Shown in pieces: positions 43,752-54,973 of a DNA stretch of 64,000 nt. Positions within the stretch are counted from its first letter, which is position 1. Each line of letters begins with the position of its first letter. The stretch is from Clitopilus passeckerianus. Its lineage: Eukaryota; Basidiomycota; Agaricomycetes; Agaricales; Entolomataceae. The stretch lies in NCBI GenBank assembly GCA_944990035.1, contig CALYLX010000137.1, forward strand, positions 124,001 through 188,000, in the 5' to 3' direction. The position numbers and the translations under genes were made by a program. Below the pieces are notes generated by a model that was not told where the DNA came from, searched no databases, and was given only the letters and a program-made list of their open reading frames with translations.

Positions 43752-45966
43752 AGCAAGATTTGAAGACCGCAGGAGCGTTATTTAACGATGAAAGTGGGGG
43801 ACTCGAGGGATGGGAAATCAGCTGAAGCCCCTAGACGCCTCGATGATGGCGGGTATAAATGAAGCTTCAACGTGGCCTGTTGATGTACTGTCTGTCAATT
43901 CTGACAGACGCAAAGCAGGCTGGCCGACGCGCAGACCGATGAAGACGTCCCTTGCAACGTGCTGGAGGCCTTTAACTGAGAAGAGACAGTGGCCTTGACC
44001 AATTGCAACTCCAACAAATCTCCGGTCCGCTATCCAAGGACCCCAATGATCGTATTATCTAGTGTCACGCCTAGTCACATCAATGGATCACGGTGATCGG
44101 GGTCTTAGGGCCCATTACAGGCCACTTTTGCGGCTCGCTCTCTTCCAAAAATTTGTGGCCACTGGTTAAAAAAATGTTTCCGCCTGTTTCTCGCCGAATC
44201 GACGCCGATGCTGCGCTGTGTTGTGTTCCTCAGAGCCAAGATTTGCTGAAGAGCGTGAAAGATTGTATCGCTCTTGAATTTCTTCTCCAAAAGGGAAACG
44301 ATCTCGATCAATGAACTGGACACTCTCACAATATTATTGATCGACGAGCGGCTTTGATGGATGAATCCGCCCTCAACCTGGCAACCTAGAGAGCTTGATG
44401 CATCTTACAATCGTCTGGGCAGCTGAGCAGGACGTACTACATTGCAATTCATCGGGGGACACGGGTAGCCAACCCAGCGTCTTGCTTTAGCGGAATTAAT
44501 TGTCAATGTCTGTAGTTCTTGCCCTGGGTGAAAGGCCCCCAGCTAATAGGCCGCCTCGCCGCCGCGGAATCCGTTTGTTCTGGACCAATCGCCTCTTTTC
44601 GCAGTGCCATGGAATCACTTGTTGTTGCCTTAAACTGGGTGCGGGTATAATTTGAACCTGAATAGACATCACAAACTCATCCCAAATTCATATTCTGGTT
44701 ACCGAATTCTTACCGAACTCGGCTCCATCTGCTCTCCTTGAAGGACCGGCGCGGTATATCCTTCTCCTTGCGGCTCGCCGACCTTCCGAGATTCAGGTGC
44801 TTTCGAGATATTCAAATGCGTCAGGTCTTGCAACAGTACCCTCAACGGATTGGAGGCTTCAGAAGGGACCTTCAAGGGTCCCATTACTCATCGACAATCT
44901 AGAAATCTAGTGTGACCGTCGGGACAACTTAGACCCTCGTCATTTTTACTTGATCAGCATGGCAGGACTCTCGAAATGCTGCGACCGAAGGCTGAACGCC
45001 ACCGCCTGCAATTGGTACCAGTTTGCCGAGAGAAGCTTTCAAACACACATTCATTCGAATACAAAGATGCCATTGTGCACAAGTTACGCCGACATAGAAC
45101 ATGAAAACCTACTGATCTGCCACAGAAATTCTCTCATCCATATGTTCAATATGGTTCCTTCTAATTATCCACCATGCGAGATCTCCATATATTCACTTCG
45201 TTCCTTGGTACCCCTTCATCTCCGCGATCTGGATCTTGATTCGTGATGGTTGATCTAACCTTGTGCAAACCACCACTGAACCTTGTCGCTCGCTTACCTT
45301 TTTTGTTTCCCGTGGAACTTCAAGCTACATCGTTTTTGGCAGGTCTGTGACATCTCCATCATCACTCCCCAGCTCTAAAATGGCTTCACGTAATGCGAGG
45401 GTCTAGGCACGGCAAGCTGTCCGCAAGACTGTAAAGCTTATTGGGAGGCAGAGTTTTGCGCCCATGTCGCTTTAACGCAGTACTGACCCACTCGCTGGTC
45501 TTCGTTTCGCGGCGTAGTGCAAATGTCTGTTTGGAGACTTTCTCAGCCACGATATTTGTCTCAGAGAATATCAACTTGTCCGCAACGAATACCACCGATG
45601 ACTGAGGATTTGTATCATAAGTCGCCCACTGATCTGCAAATTCCCGGTATTCGCGGTTTTCGTTACCATGCATTTTGACTCAATGCAGGTCAGATATGCA
45701 CCCGAAACCCTACCCACATTACTCCAAGGATCCATTCAGGAAGGTACACATAAAGACGCACAAGGGGATGACGACGTCCCCAGATCCAAAGTTAACCGAC
45801 AAGATATTTCTTGATCACCGAAAACGTCAGTCAATTTAATAGCAACCATTACGGACGTCGAAAGCAACTCGAGGATGGGCAAAAGGATGGCCTAAAGAGC
45901 AACGCTAGCAAGGGTCAACCGAACACGGAATCAAATGTTGTTTGAATTGAATATCGGCAGTAGATA
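43752..45966. other. Long intergenic region without a supported gene
   Basis: About 2.2 kb between the AreA-like start (leftward) and the signal peptide peptidase stop. It probably includes a long AreA promoter and leader. A 95-codon minus frame (45386-45673, true ATG) and a 98-codon plus frame (44950-45246) exist but show no domain or splice support. No repeat was recognised. Confidence 0.45.
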
Positions 45967-47422
45967 TCACATGGTCTTGGATTTTTCTCCAGGAGAGTCT
46001 CCTTCCTTGACGTTGGGCTCATCAGACCAGCTCCAAACAAGGGACAGCTCTCCCCGTACGACCGCTGTAATGACGAACGACAATATACACGCGGGACTGA
46101 AGTTTATTTCAGCACCTTCCTTAACCGCCACCGATCCGAAGGAAGCACGTACCTAAGGTACAATAACGCTGGCTGACCATGCTCGAAAACGTGCAACACA
46201 ACAAAAGACGTGCTCAGACCAAACACGTACGCCGCCATCGCAGCCGTGAAGTAGGGCTTGTTGAAAGATCCGTTCCGAATGGCATTTCTCGTGCTTGCGC
46301 TGTGATGATCGTAGCGTAGGGCTAAAGCAATCAGAGTTCCAGGGATAATGACATCTCCTAAACCAAGCAGCGTAAACCCATTCTCTGATGAGAACATGAG
46401 TGACTTTGGCCAAAGGAGCTTGATCGGGGCGTCAATAGTCGTTGCAACCTTCACCATCTGAGGCACATTCAGTAAACTGTCAGTGAACCAGAAAAGGGAA
46501 ATGTGGGGAATACTGGTACTGACCACCTCCGTGCCGAAGACCCACCAAATGTCATAGAAAAACAGCCCCGAGAGGAGAATGGTCCCTGTCTGGAAAGAAT
46601 CTAGTTTCAACAAGGAGAGAGCATTGTGGCAAAACGAAAGTGACAAAATATCGGTCAACAGGGCCGATTTACGACTGGTCGCAGTCTGAGAATATAGAAT
46701 AGAAGGAACGGCAGCAAAGGGTAGCAAAATGGTTGAGGGCGTTCTCCAAGAAAGGTCAAAGAGATCTGTAGATCTCAATTAGTTCCTCATCCGGTGTTCA
46801 ATGGTGGAAATGAATATGCTGCCGTACCGGTCGATCCATGCTTGATCAAAACGCGTGTTTTCTCGAACTTCTTCCACCGTATAGAGCCTAGGCAATGACG
46901 CGCCAGTGAGACCGAAGACTGGGGGTGGCGCCTCAGTAATTCCCCTCACCCAACGGAGCTTGGTCACAGGACTCACTTTCCAAACACTGCCAACGCCGAC
47001 AAAAGCGAAGTACCACCCAAGGAACCAATTCAACCACTCCTGCCCGACATACTTGATGACTAGATACAATCCAAACAGAGCCACAGAACCGAACTTGAAT
47101 GGGGTGTCACAAAGTGACTGGGGGCACGAAACCTCTAATGCTTACGATTGGGAATAGCCAAGCATCACCGGCGGAGAGCCGCTCTAGAGCTTCGTCATCT
47201 TCTTCGTCTTCACTTTCGTCTGCAGAATCTGTTGTTGCCTTGTCCTTCCCTGTATCTCGGCGTATCTCTACCTAAAGCCCTGCCCAATCAGTTTAAACCC
47301 AGTAAACCTCCGAATGAATTCAGTACAGGTAAAGAACTAAAAGAGCCGGCATATATTGAACCAGTGGCAAGCGTTAGGAGCCCGACATAAGAAGCCAATA
47401 GGTCCCAGTCAACAGCCTGCAT
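45967..47422 (-). CDS. Signal peptide peptidase (intramembrane aspartyl protease)
   Basis: Starts at 47422 with MQAVDWDLLASYVGLLTLAT, a first helix, followed by an acidic cytosolic loop (DSADESEDEEDDEALERL) that begins after an intron. Further helices include VALFGLYLVIKYVGQEWL and LSWRTPSTILLPFAAVPSIL. The catalytic motifs are all present: YD in GLFFYDIWWVFGTEV, GLGD in FTLLGLGDVIIPGTLIALAL, and PAL in HGQPALLYLSPACILSFVIT. The protein ends WSWSDEPNVKEGDSPGEKSK-TM. The two Asp residues in transmembrane helices 6 and 7 cut leftover signal peptides in the ER membrane; the yeast homologue Ypf1 also takes part in protein turnover. Joining to PACILS requires an intron close to 46104-46154; without it a false longer frame appears. 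About 400 residues, normal for the family. Confidence 0.92.
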
Positions 47423-47706
47423 GAGAATGACAAACTAGAAGGAGATCAGGAGTGACGCTACCGCGGCGCCTGAGCGTACACAGTTCAACGTGTCGCCAGG
47501 GACTAACTTCGGACCAAATAGTCCCAAACCTTATTTCTGTGATGCATGCATTTAATCGGCCTTGAGATCTCAGCAAGGGGCCATTAGTCCGTCGAGGTGG
47601 TCAACGATCATCAAAGAACTCAGTATTGAATATATGTTTGATAGCTGTCAGTTATGCTTTAACAACCTGGTACTACATTTAGGCAGAACAAATGTATTAG
47701 TTAGGG

Positions 47707-50120
47707 TCAGTAACCAGCAGCGATGCCATTCTTTCTTGAATCACTCGCGGCTGCAGGGGCAGACCAGTCAGCTGGGGGCCGGACAAGAATTGACAACAGA
47801 AAAATTACCATAGATCATCCCACCATCCTGCATGACAGCCTGGACCACAGCCGCGACGCGGTTAATATCCGTAACTAGAGAAAAAACAGTTGTTGAGAAT
47901 TCCAGGAACTAAATATCGCTTCGAATACTCACCAGTGACATTGTGTCCCAACTCCCGAAGTCCATTAATATTTTCAAGGGGATATACGTTGTCCACGTCC
48001 AGCATGAGGGGGTATAATTGATCCTGCAAACGACCAAACTCTATTGCGGAGCTGATGTCCATTCCCCTTTCTAGGTTCAAAATCACCTGGAACATTGCAG
48101 GGAAAATACGACCACCCCCAGATGCTCCCATAGCAAGGTAGAAAGATCCGTCCGAATTCTCCATGATGGTCGGCGCCGTTGATGAGAGGGGACGTTTCCC
48201 CGCTTCTGGGTAGTTGTCTGATGGAATGAAGGAAGTTAGGGAAGGGGCCGGTGGGAAACCGAAGAAGGACTAACAAGGGGACGGCCACAAGCCAAAGCCG
48301 TTAGGTGCGCCTGGCGTTGAGAAGTCATCCATCTCATCGTTGAGCAGAACACCTGTCTCTGGGTCCATTACCAAGGAACCAAAGACTTGGTTCACTGTGG
48401 AGGTTATAGCTACAGACATGCCGTCTGAATCCACAACTGAAGTGTGACTCTGTGGGGAAGTGAGCTACCCGCGAAGGTTTGAATATGTTACCCGAACATA
48501 CCGTCCCATGATCAATCTTCACGTCATATTCCGGGTTATAATAATCTGGGGTATGGGTTCTATCCTAGAGGAGATAGAAATTAGATGGTTCCCCAAGGCC
48601 AAAATACGGCACGAGCTTACATCTGTTATATTCTTAGCAATAGCATCTGAGTATGACTTCGTTGGTATAATAGCCATGCGTTGGGTATTATTCCCAAAGG
48701 CAGGGTCGCAGACCTTCGTTCTGGGGCATTGTCTGTCTTTCATCACCAGGGTGCAATCAAACCAAAAACGCACCTTGCTGCGAACCCAAACTTCATGGCC
48801 TCAACGATCCTGTGAGAGGTCGTAACGTCAAGCTCCTTGACATCGAAACGTTCTATCAAGTTGAGCATGTGGAGAAGAACTGCAAATTCCAGGCACGGTG
48901 AGCACCAGACGCGATACACAATGCGACGATTCGCACCTGGACCGGCACCTGGGGCATGTGTTGTATACACCTTCCGACCACGGTAAGTTCCTTCGAGGGC
49001 GTGGTCAACTTGCACGGTGTAATTCTTCAGATCTTCGTGCGTCATGACACCACCAGTCGAACGGATCTTGTGAATGAGAGCGTCTGCGATTGGACCCTAG
49101 TTCCATGCCGAACGTTAAGCAAAGGCAAGTCCCGAAATTATTGAATCATACATCGTAGAATGCATCAGGCCCCTTCTTGGCAATCGTAGACAGTGTGCGT
49201 GATAGGTTTGCCCTGCGAATTAGATCACCTTCCTTCAGCAGGACGCCGTCAGGAGCAAAGATGGAACTCCAGTCTGAATTATTGAAGATTACTTCTGAGA
49301 ACCACTGTAAGTGGGTTCAAGTTCTGCCTGGAAAAGAACGACCAAGAATACGGAGACTCACGGGTATTCGCCGCCCAAGCTCACGGTCTACCTTCCATCC
49401 TGCGGCAAGGCCTATACTTGGTTGAATCAACCTTTCCCACGAAAGTTTACTCCAGCGACGATGTGCCTCTTCCAAACCTCTTACTTCTCCGGGGACGCCT
49501 ACCGACAGACCACCCCATCGGGCCTTGAGGGGATCGTCAACGTACATCGTGGTATTTGCGCCGCCAGGACCGGTTTCCCGGAAATTTATGGTGAAAACCT
49601 CTGAAGAACCCCCCGCTTTGGCTGGCGGTATTCGAACCGTCATGAATCCACCGCCGCCAATTCCGGAACTAAACGGACATGTTTTTAGCCTCTAAGCTGA
49701 AACCGGGACAGCTTCATTGCGGACTCACGAGAACATGTTGACGACCCCTGTGCAGAACGTAGCTGCAATTGCAGCGTCCACAGCGTTCCCTCCATCCTTG
49801 AGAGCGTCAATTCCAATATCCGAGCATCTCTTGTTCTCGGCTGCTACTGCACCATGCCTGGCCCGGATGAGATACGCTGGGTTATTGCGGCCCGGAAGAT
49901 CTCTTCTTGTCGAATTACTACCTGAATTCGCAGGATACCACAGAGAGAGACCTCCCAGAGTAAAGCAAACTGCTGCGACAGCACAAAGAGTGCGCTTCGA
50001 CGAGAGCTTAGGCTCTCTGCCGTTTGTCGGGATGTCGGTAGTGGTCGGAAGAGGCAATTTCATGTCGTGCGACGACATCTCTTGGACAATAGTCTTCTCC
50101 CTGAGAAAAGCTGGCATCAT
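47707..50120 (-). CDS. Gamma-glutamyltransferase (glutathione hydrolase)
   Basis: Starts at the ATG 50120 (MMPAFLREKTIVQEMSSHDM). A single helix at about residues 45-65 (TLCAVAAVCFTLGGLSLWYP) anchors it as a type II membrane protein. The large subunit reads HGAVAAENKRCSDIGIDALK, GGNAVDAAIAATFCTGVVNM, SGIGGGGFMTVR, FRETGP and LSVGVPGEVRGLEEAH. The autocleavage site and catalytic Thr lie in the GTSHTSVVDSDGMSVAIT block, then LLNDEMDDFSTPG, GASGGGRIF in the oxyanion loop, and the end DWSAPAAASDSRKNGIAAGY. These are the family's full set of key residues. The enzyme breaks the gamma-glutamyl bond of glutathione and its conjugates at the vacuolar or cell surface. About 13 exons with short introns. 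The intron at 48880-48936 is 57 nt without a stop, so its retention would simply add 19 residues. Confidence 0.92.
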
Positions 50121-50604
50121 CTGTTCACAAGATGGGGTGCTTTGTATCCCTCGGTAGCACCTAGTAAGCGCTGGGCAGCAAGCACGATTACTAACACCTG
50201 GTAGCGAACATTCCCTCCAACGCCAAAGGGACCGTACCCTGCCTGTCACCGTAAGCGTGATTATTATGTGATAAGATTGGCTGACCAATCCGGCTTATCA
50301 GGTGCTTCAACCGATAACGCGTTCGCGGGTGGTTTGGCTTTTACCTTCATGTCCGCGTCTGGAATACGATGGTCAAGCCCTGTTAGTGGTTTAGCTGTCG
50401 AGGAGTCATCTGCAGTCCCCGAAGCCACTATAGGGGTATTCTCTAACAGCCGGTAAATTGTGATCAGCTCCTCCGTAACTTATCTCGGTTCAAACAAGCA
50501 TTTAGGTCAAGTAACAGTACGTCTGTCAACGCCAGACCTCGCATCACAGGTTCACATTACAGCCTCTAGGTGATCGGAGGCCAGCGAACAAAAGAAAGAG
50601 AGCA
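50121..50604. promoter_or_regulatory. Divergent promoter region between GGT and the 50605 gene
   Basis: About 480 nt from which the two genes leave in opposite directions. No TATA box or known site was identified with confidence. A minus frame continues upstream of the GGT start but its apparent start is TTG. Confidence 0.35.
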
Positions 50605-52120
50605 ATGGGGATGAACGCAAGGTTTGACCGAATGGTTAGCTCTTTGCAGGAAAGTCACCGCTTGGAACACCAAAGGAAAAGGTCGAGAAGTGGTAGCTCG
50701 TCTTCGATCAGTGGCTCGAGCTACCTCAGCAATCCACTAGACGCATACAACGACCCTCGCTGGGATACAAAAGTTGGAGAGTCTTTCTCGTTGCTCAGCA
50801 AGAAGGACCGTCCTGGTAAACGTTCAGCTGCGCGTATTCCAGCAAATGCCGAAATCTTGAACGTAGGACCTCACTTTTTAGCTTTAGCACGTGGCTTACT
50901 ATGAATAATAGATGACCTCCGTTCAAGGGGCGAAAAAAGTCCTCCCTGATTGGCTTTCTGATACTTTCGCAACCTTGGAACCAGCTAATCCTCTTCGAAT
51001 TCTGATACCCAAAGAACATAGGCGATCCCCTCCTAAACCTTCGCCAGCCAAGATCCTAACTCAGCGGGGATCTGGTGAAGAGGAGCCGATGTTTGCTTTT
51101 TCAATCTCTCCTGGCCCTTCGGTGATCCATTATCCCTCGACAGTTTCTCGTCAAAGCCTCGCGCGTCCGCTTCGACCGGGCACTCCACATCAAAATACCC
51201 TCGATTCAACGGCGACTGCACCGTGTTCCACTCCTGGACCTATCTATATATCGCAGGTCTCTACTATGATACACCCTGTGACTCCCGAGAACTCGACGCG
51301 TGCCCCCAAAGTCCATTTTCTGCCTTTCTCAAAACCTGGACCTGCCTCGACTTTAGCTGCACCTAGCCCGAAGGAGGTTCCCGCATTGAAACTCAGCCCT
51401 ATGGATATTAATATCGGCGAAGAGCCTAATTATATGCGCATACAGCCCAGTCGTCCGCGTCTCCACAAAGGAGGGCCAGCCTCCCCCGGTGCTACAGTCG
51501 TTTCTGGCCTTTCCAACGAAAAGCAACGTTTCTCCGACCATGACATATGCCACTATTCTGACGAACTTCCTGACCTTGCACATTATGACGATCCTCTCAC
51601 TGATGACTCTGGCTCCGATCCTTACTACTTTGATACCGCTAATACTTCACATACCGCTATTGACTTGTCCGACGCGTTCAGGACACCAGGACCTGGGTGC
51701 TATGCTAACCGGCCCCTATATTTCGACTCGCCCACTGAAGAAACAATCGACTCTGATCCTGGGTACACAATCGGCTACGACGCGTTGGATTTCTCTTGGA
51801 CTCCTTTCTTCCGGGACAAGTCTCAAGATGGCATCAGTCCGACGAAGGCGTCTTACTTTCTGGACCCCATACTGGAGGACATATCAGAGGAGCCTTCCGA
51901 GCTGACAGCTCCAACGCGATATATGGTCGGCACCGCAGAGTTTAATGAAGAGGAAGAAGCAGATGTAGAACCTACCTTTCGTTGGAAACCAAGAGGACCT
52001 AGCCCCATGCATAGCTTCGTCTACGTCGGTGACACTGAAAACGGCTCCTACAGCGGGCCAGGTATCGCCCAAGGTCAGTATCCGAATGACCATATCATTT
52101 CGCATTCCGTCAGCTTATGA
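50605..52120 (+). CDS. Unknown acidic, disordered protein
   Basis: Two exons, 50605-50862 and 50912-52120, give about 488 residues in frame. The N-terminus is polar and Ser-rich (QRKRSRSGSSSSISGSSYLS), then VQGAKKVLPDWLSDTFATLE, a helical stretch, followed by a long Pro/Ser/Thr-rich region and an Asp/Glu-rich end with Tyr/Asp patches (HYDDPLTDDSGSDPYYFDTA). There is no signal peptide, helix anchor or recognisable domain. A consensus donor at 52074 and acceptor at 52143 would replace the last 15 residues by Gly-Phe and a stop at 52151; either ending is possible. It resembles regulatory or scaffold proteins with many short motifs, but no function can be assigned. Confidence 0.65.
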
Positions 52121-52371
52121 AGTGCTCGTGCTTCCCTTTGCAGGGTTCTAACTTTCTTCAAGCTTCAGATGCATTGCATGCGCGAGTTGCTACTGAATAT
52201 GAGGTTCTCCACTACGTGACTGCGTCGTTCTATACAACAAATGCTATATTTGCGTCTATTACAGTCGCAATACCAGTCAGTAACATGTCTATGGGTATCT
52301 AGAATAAGTATCATGCAACAAAAGCGGGAAAACAGGAAATAAGGATATCGACGAAGACTACCAGCCGTCCT

Positions 52372-53229
52372 TCACCAACCGACATCACCCCCGACGTAAG
52401 GATCAACAATGAGGTGTTTCCGCCCTTTCTCTTTCCTCAACACATGACGCTCCAGGGTGTAGACCTCATAGGAATTAGCAGCGAGCTTCATCGCTTTGAC
52501 GTGGTGTGGTCGGGAGTTGGCAGCAACTGCATGTTTGCGACTTTGCCATATGCAGGTGGCGAGGTTGAGGCCTGTTACGGTGTCCGGAATGCCATACCAG
52601 TACATGATCAACTGTGTTATGAGCAACATTAGCATAGGCAATGGGTACTATTTGTGAAACCACGTACACCTCCGTTCCTGATGGCTTCCTCGTGAGCGTG
52701 TCTATCCGCATTGTACAGGGCTGAATGACACGATTAGTTGGAGTGGAATATCAGGGCCGCGGGTGTACATACCACCACTGTCGCTGTCCGCTTTCCTTTT
52801 ACTCCTGAAAACAACACAGTACCATTCCCTCTCCTCATCCTCTGGTAGTTCCAAATTCGCCCAGTTGAACGCGTCTGCATATGCCTTCTCCGAGTAGTGC
52901 GGACCAAGAGGCTTGAAGTAGTGCAGAGCTTTATGTAGTGACAACGAGACGGGATCAATGTGTGGTAGGCGGGTTTCAGTGACCAAGGGTAGGTGGTCAG
53001 AAGCTACCTTCTCTTCAGGAAGATGTTTGGGGAGCGAAGATATGAGCGGTGGGAGGTATAACACGGGAAGTTTCGGCTCTGTGAGGCTTTTGTTGTCAAA
53101 TTCGGGAATCTGGTGCGGGTCGCGTGCAGCAGCTCTCAAGTAAAGAGACCCCTCAGGAGGAACAACTGTCTCTTCGACAAGGGTGCGACTTGGGTGGGGG
53201 TCGTCGCCATAGATAACTTGGAAGCTCAT
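52372..53229 (-). CDS. Conserved fungal protein of UPF0643-like type
   Basis: Starts at 53229 with MSFQVIYGDDPHPSRTLVEE. Exon 1 runs to about 52775 and reads LPHIDPVSLSLHKALHYFKP, YADAFNWANLELPEDEEREW, YCVVFRSKRK. A short middle exon gives LYNADRHAHEEAIRNGGV, and the last exon YWYGIPDTVTGLNLATCIWQ, HHVKAMKLAANSYEVYTLER, GGDVGW. The chain LxNADxxAHEEAxxxGG, YWYG, GLNLATCIWQSR, SYEVYxLER is strongly conserved in my recollection among fungal proteins called UPF0643, whose role is unknown. The His and Glu residues in the middle exon and the Trp-rich core suggest a small-molecule or enzyme-like fold, which is only inference. No targeting signal is seen. Confidence 0.75.
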
Positions 53230-53985
53230 TGCAAATAAGAGAAGTTTTAGTGGTTGGTGAGTTGGAGGAAAGCTTGCACCTCGAGCAGAGCTTTAAGGCT
53301 CTCACCCTAGCGCGCTCATAATTACCCGCAGGAATGGGCTAAGAGCCTCCTTACGTGCAAAGCACTGAATCGCGGCCATAATCGCGCAATTTGACGCTTT
53401 CCACCGCGCTCGGACCTGTGATCGAGGGATAAACCGAAGCCTACCCAGCCTCGTTATCAAATTTTCACAGGGAGTGAATAATAGCCTCTGTATGAATTCA
53501 ACGTGAAATTGACTGATTGGTTCTCGAGAGTCGCCTCATGCCTTATCTCGTCAAAAGAACACTGGCGTCTATGGGGTATCAGTCAAAATCAATGGCAGGG
53601 TGTGCCTCGAGTGAAGATGCCGAGGTCTCAGTGGATGCCGACTCGAGGGAGGATGAGGTGGAAGGTTACTCGGAATCGGAAGTGCAATCCGTCGCCATGA
53701 TTGCGCCACCTTCCAAACCAGTGTGAGTGGTCAGAATGACGAGCTGAAGACGAGCTCGTCTGTATCTCGTGCAAGTAAGGGGTTTCATATATTCCAGAGA
53801 TATCAGAAGGTGCAGCTTATCCTTCCAATACATTCAGCGTCGTGTTGTACCAAGAGATTTCTGAGAGACCCTCGTGGTCGGTTAAGCTGGACCAGTAGCA
53901 AGATGCGTGAACGTAAGCGGAAGTGGCCGGAAAGGGAAGGGCAAGCCAAACATCCATCAACATCTCCATTCTGCAAGCGTCAACG
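53230..53985. other. Divergent promoter region with a small unexplained frame
   Basis: About 755 nt between two divergent genes. A plus frame of 62 codons, 53538-53726, starts MPYLVKRTLASMGYQSKSMA and has acidic Ser/Glu texture, with a consensus donor right after it (GTGAGT at about 53724) and an acceptor at about 53795 that would add some 20 codons. It could be a small gene or an upstream exon; I cannot decide. Confidence 0.3.
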
Positions 53986-54677
53986 ATGGCGACGAAGAAA
54001 GCTGCAGAGTCGACGCTATACCACCTTAACCCGCAGGGTTTCTGGAAGAAATTCCGTGAGTTCAACTCCCGAGGTGTATATTGGATATTTCCTAATTTTT
54101 GAGCAGGAGATGCCGTCGTCGTGAATCCCGAAATTTCGTCGGGCTTGCCCCTCCAAGCCGCGAACCGTCGTCCTCAGCCAGCTTCTCGTCCGGAGAAGTA
54201 TAATACACCTGCAACGAAGGGTGAGGATATTTACAACACCTTTGAAGAGCCGGCCGATTGACCAATGATATTTGCAGCCTCGGACATCGCTCAGAACCCG
54301 TACTGGAAACGTGATGTTCGCCGCGCATACCCACAACTATCCATGATCACCCAGACGGAGCTTTCTGGCCTGTTGATTGAGCATTCTGGAGCCCAAGCGT
54401 GCGTACATACCCATACTACACGTGCAGTTTCTTTCCCTGACATAACCAAAGTGTTGCTGCACCACCAGCTGAGGGCCAGTCCGAGGTTCCTGCCACTCAG
54501 GCTGCCCCCGTCGACCTCACGGAAGCTATTGCCAAAATCACCTCTGAGAATAAGGTCTACTCCTCGGCGAGGTTACCTCCGTCACTTCCCACTCCATACA
54601 AGAAGTGGGTTCCAGAACGCACTGCGGATGCACCCCACGACCCACACTCGTACTTCCCGATGCACATGTACAAGTAG
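53986..54677 (+). CDS. Mitochondrial complex I 21-kDa-type accessory subunit
   Basis: Four exons, 53986-54055, 54107-54220, 54278-54398 and 54452-54677, give 176 residues in frame. The N-terminus MATKKAAESTLYHLNPQGFW and KKFR, then NPEISSGLPLQAANRRPQPA, a hallmark ASDIAQNPYWKRDVRRAYPQ and a LSMITQTELSGLL helix match the fungal NADH:ubiquinone oxidoreductase 21.3-kDa subunit (NUZM-like in yeasts that keep complex I). The second half is Ala/Pro-rich, then LPPSLPTPYKKWVP and a C-terminal PHDPHSYFPMHMYK. The subunit sits in the membrane arm as an accessory component and has no cofactor. The NPYWKRDxRRxYP string is the strongest evidence. The Lys-rich first residues fit import without a long presequence. 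Confidence 0.82.
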
Positions 54678-54973
54678 ACCTACTAGACTAATCAAGGACT
54701 GTTCTGCGCCCTCTGAAGCACCATAGGGTTTGAATCAAGTTCGAATGCTAGGATGAAGTGTTCGGGAAGTGGCAGCCTGGCAGGGATCGGTTTGCTGCAA
54801 CTCGGATATCCATTGAATTTCTGCCTGACAACACTACGAGGAAAGCATACGCCTCCTCATATCCCAAACGCTCCAGCACTCCGTAATTGAGTTGCAGAGT
54901 GCATTTCAGTGGTGTATGCCCGTAGAGTGGATGCATGAAGCTTTGGAAATCAACAGAGACAAATAGCATCGAC

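Noticed and set aside
45386..45673. 95-codon minus frame with a true ATG
   Set aside because: No homology recognised, no introns or promoter signals; too little to call a gene.
46104..46154. Signal peptide peptidase ending at 46104
   Set aside because: That end arises from reading through an intron; splicing restores the conserved PACILSFVITAVVRGE segment and ends at 45967.
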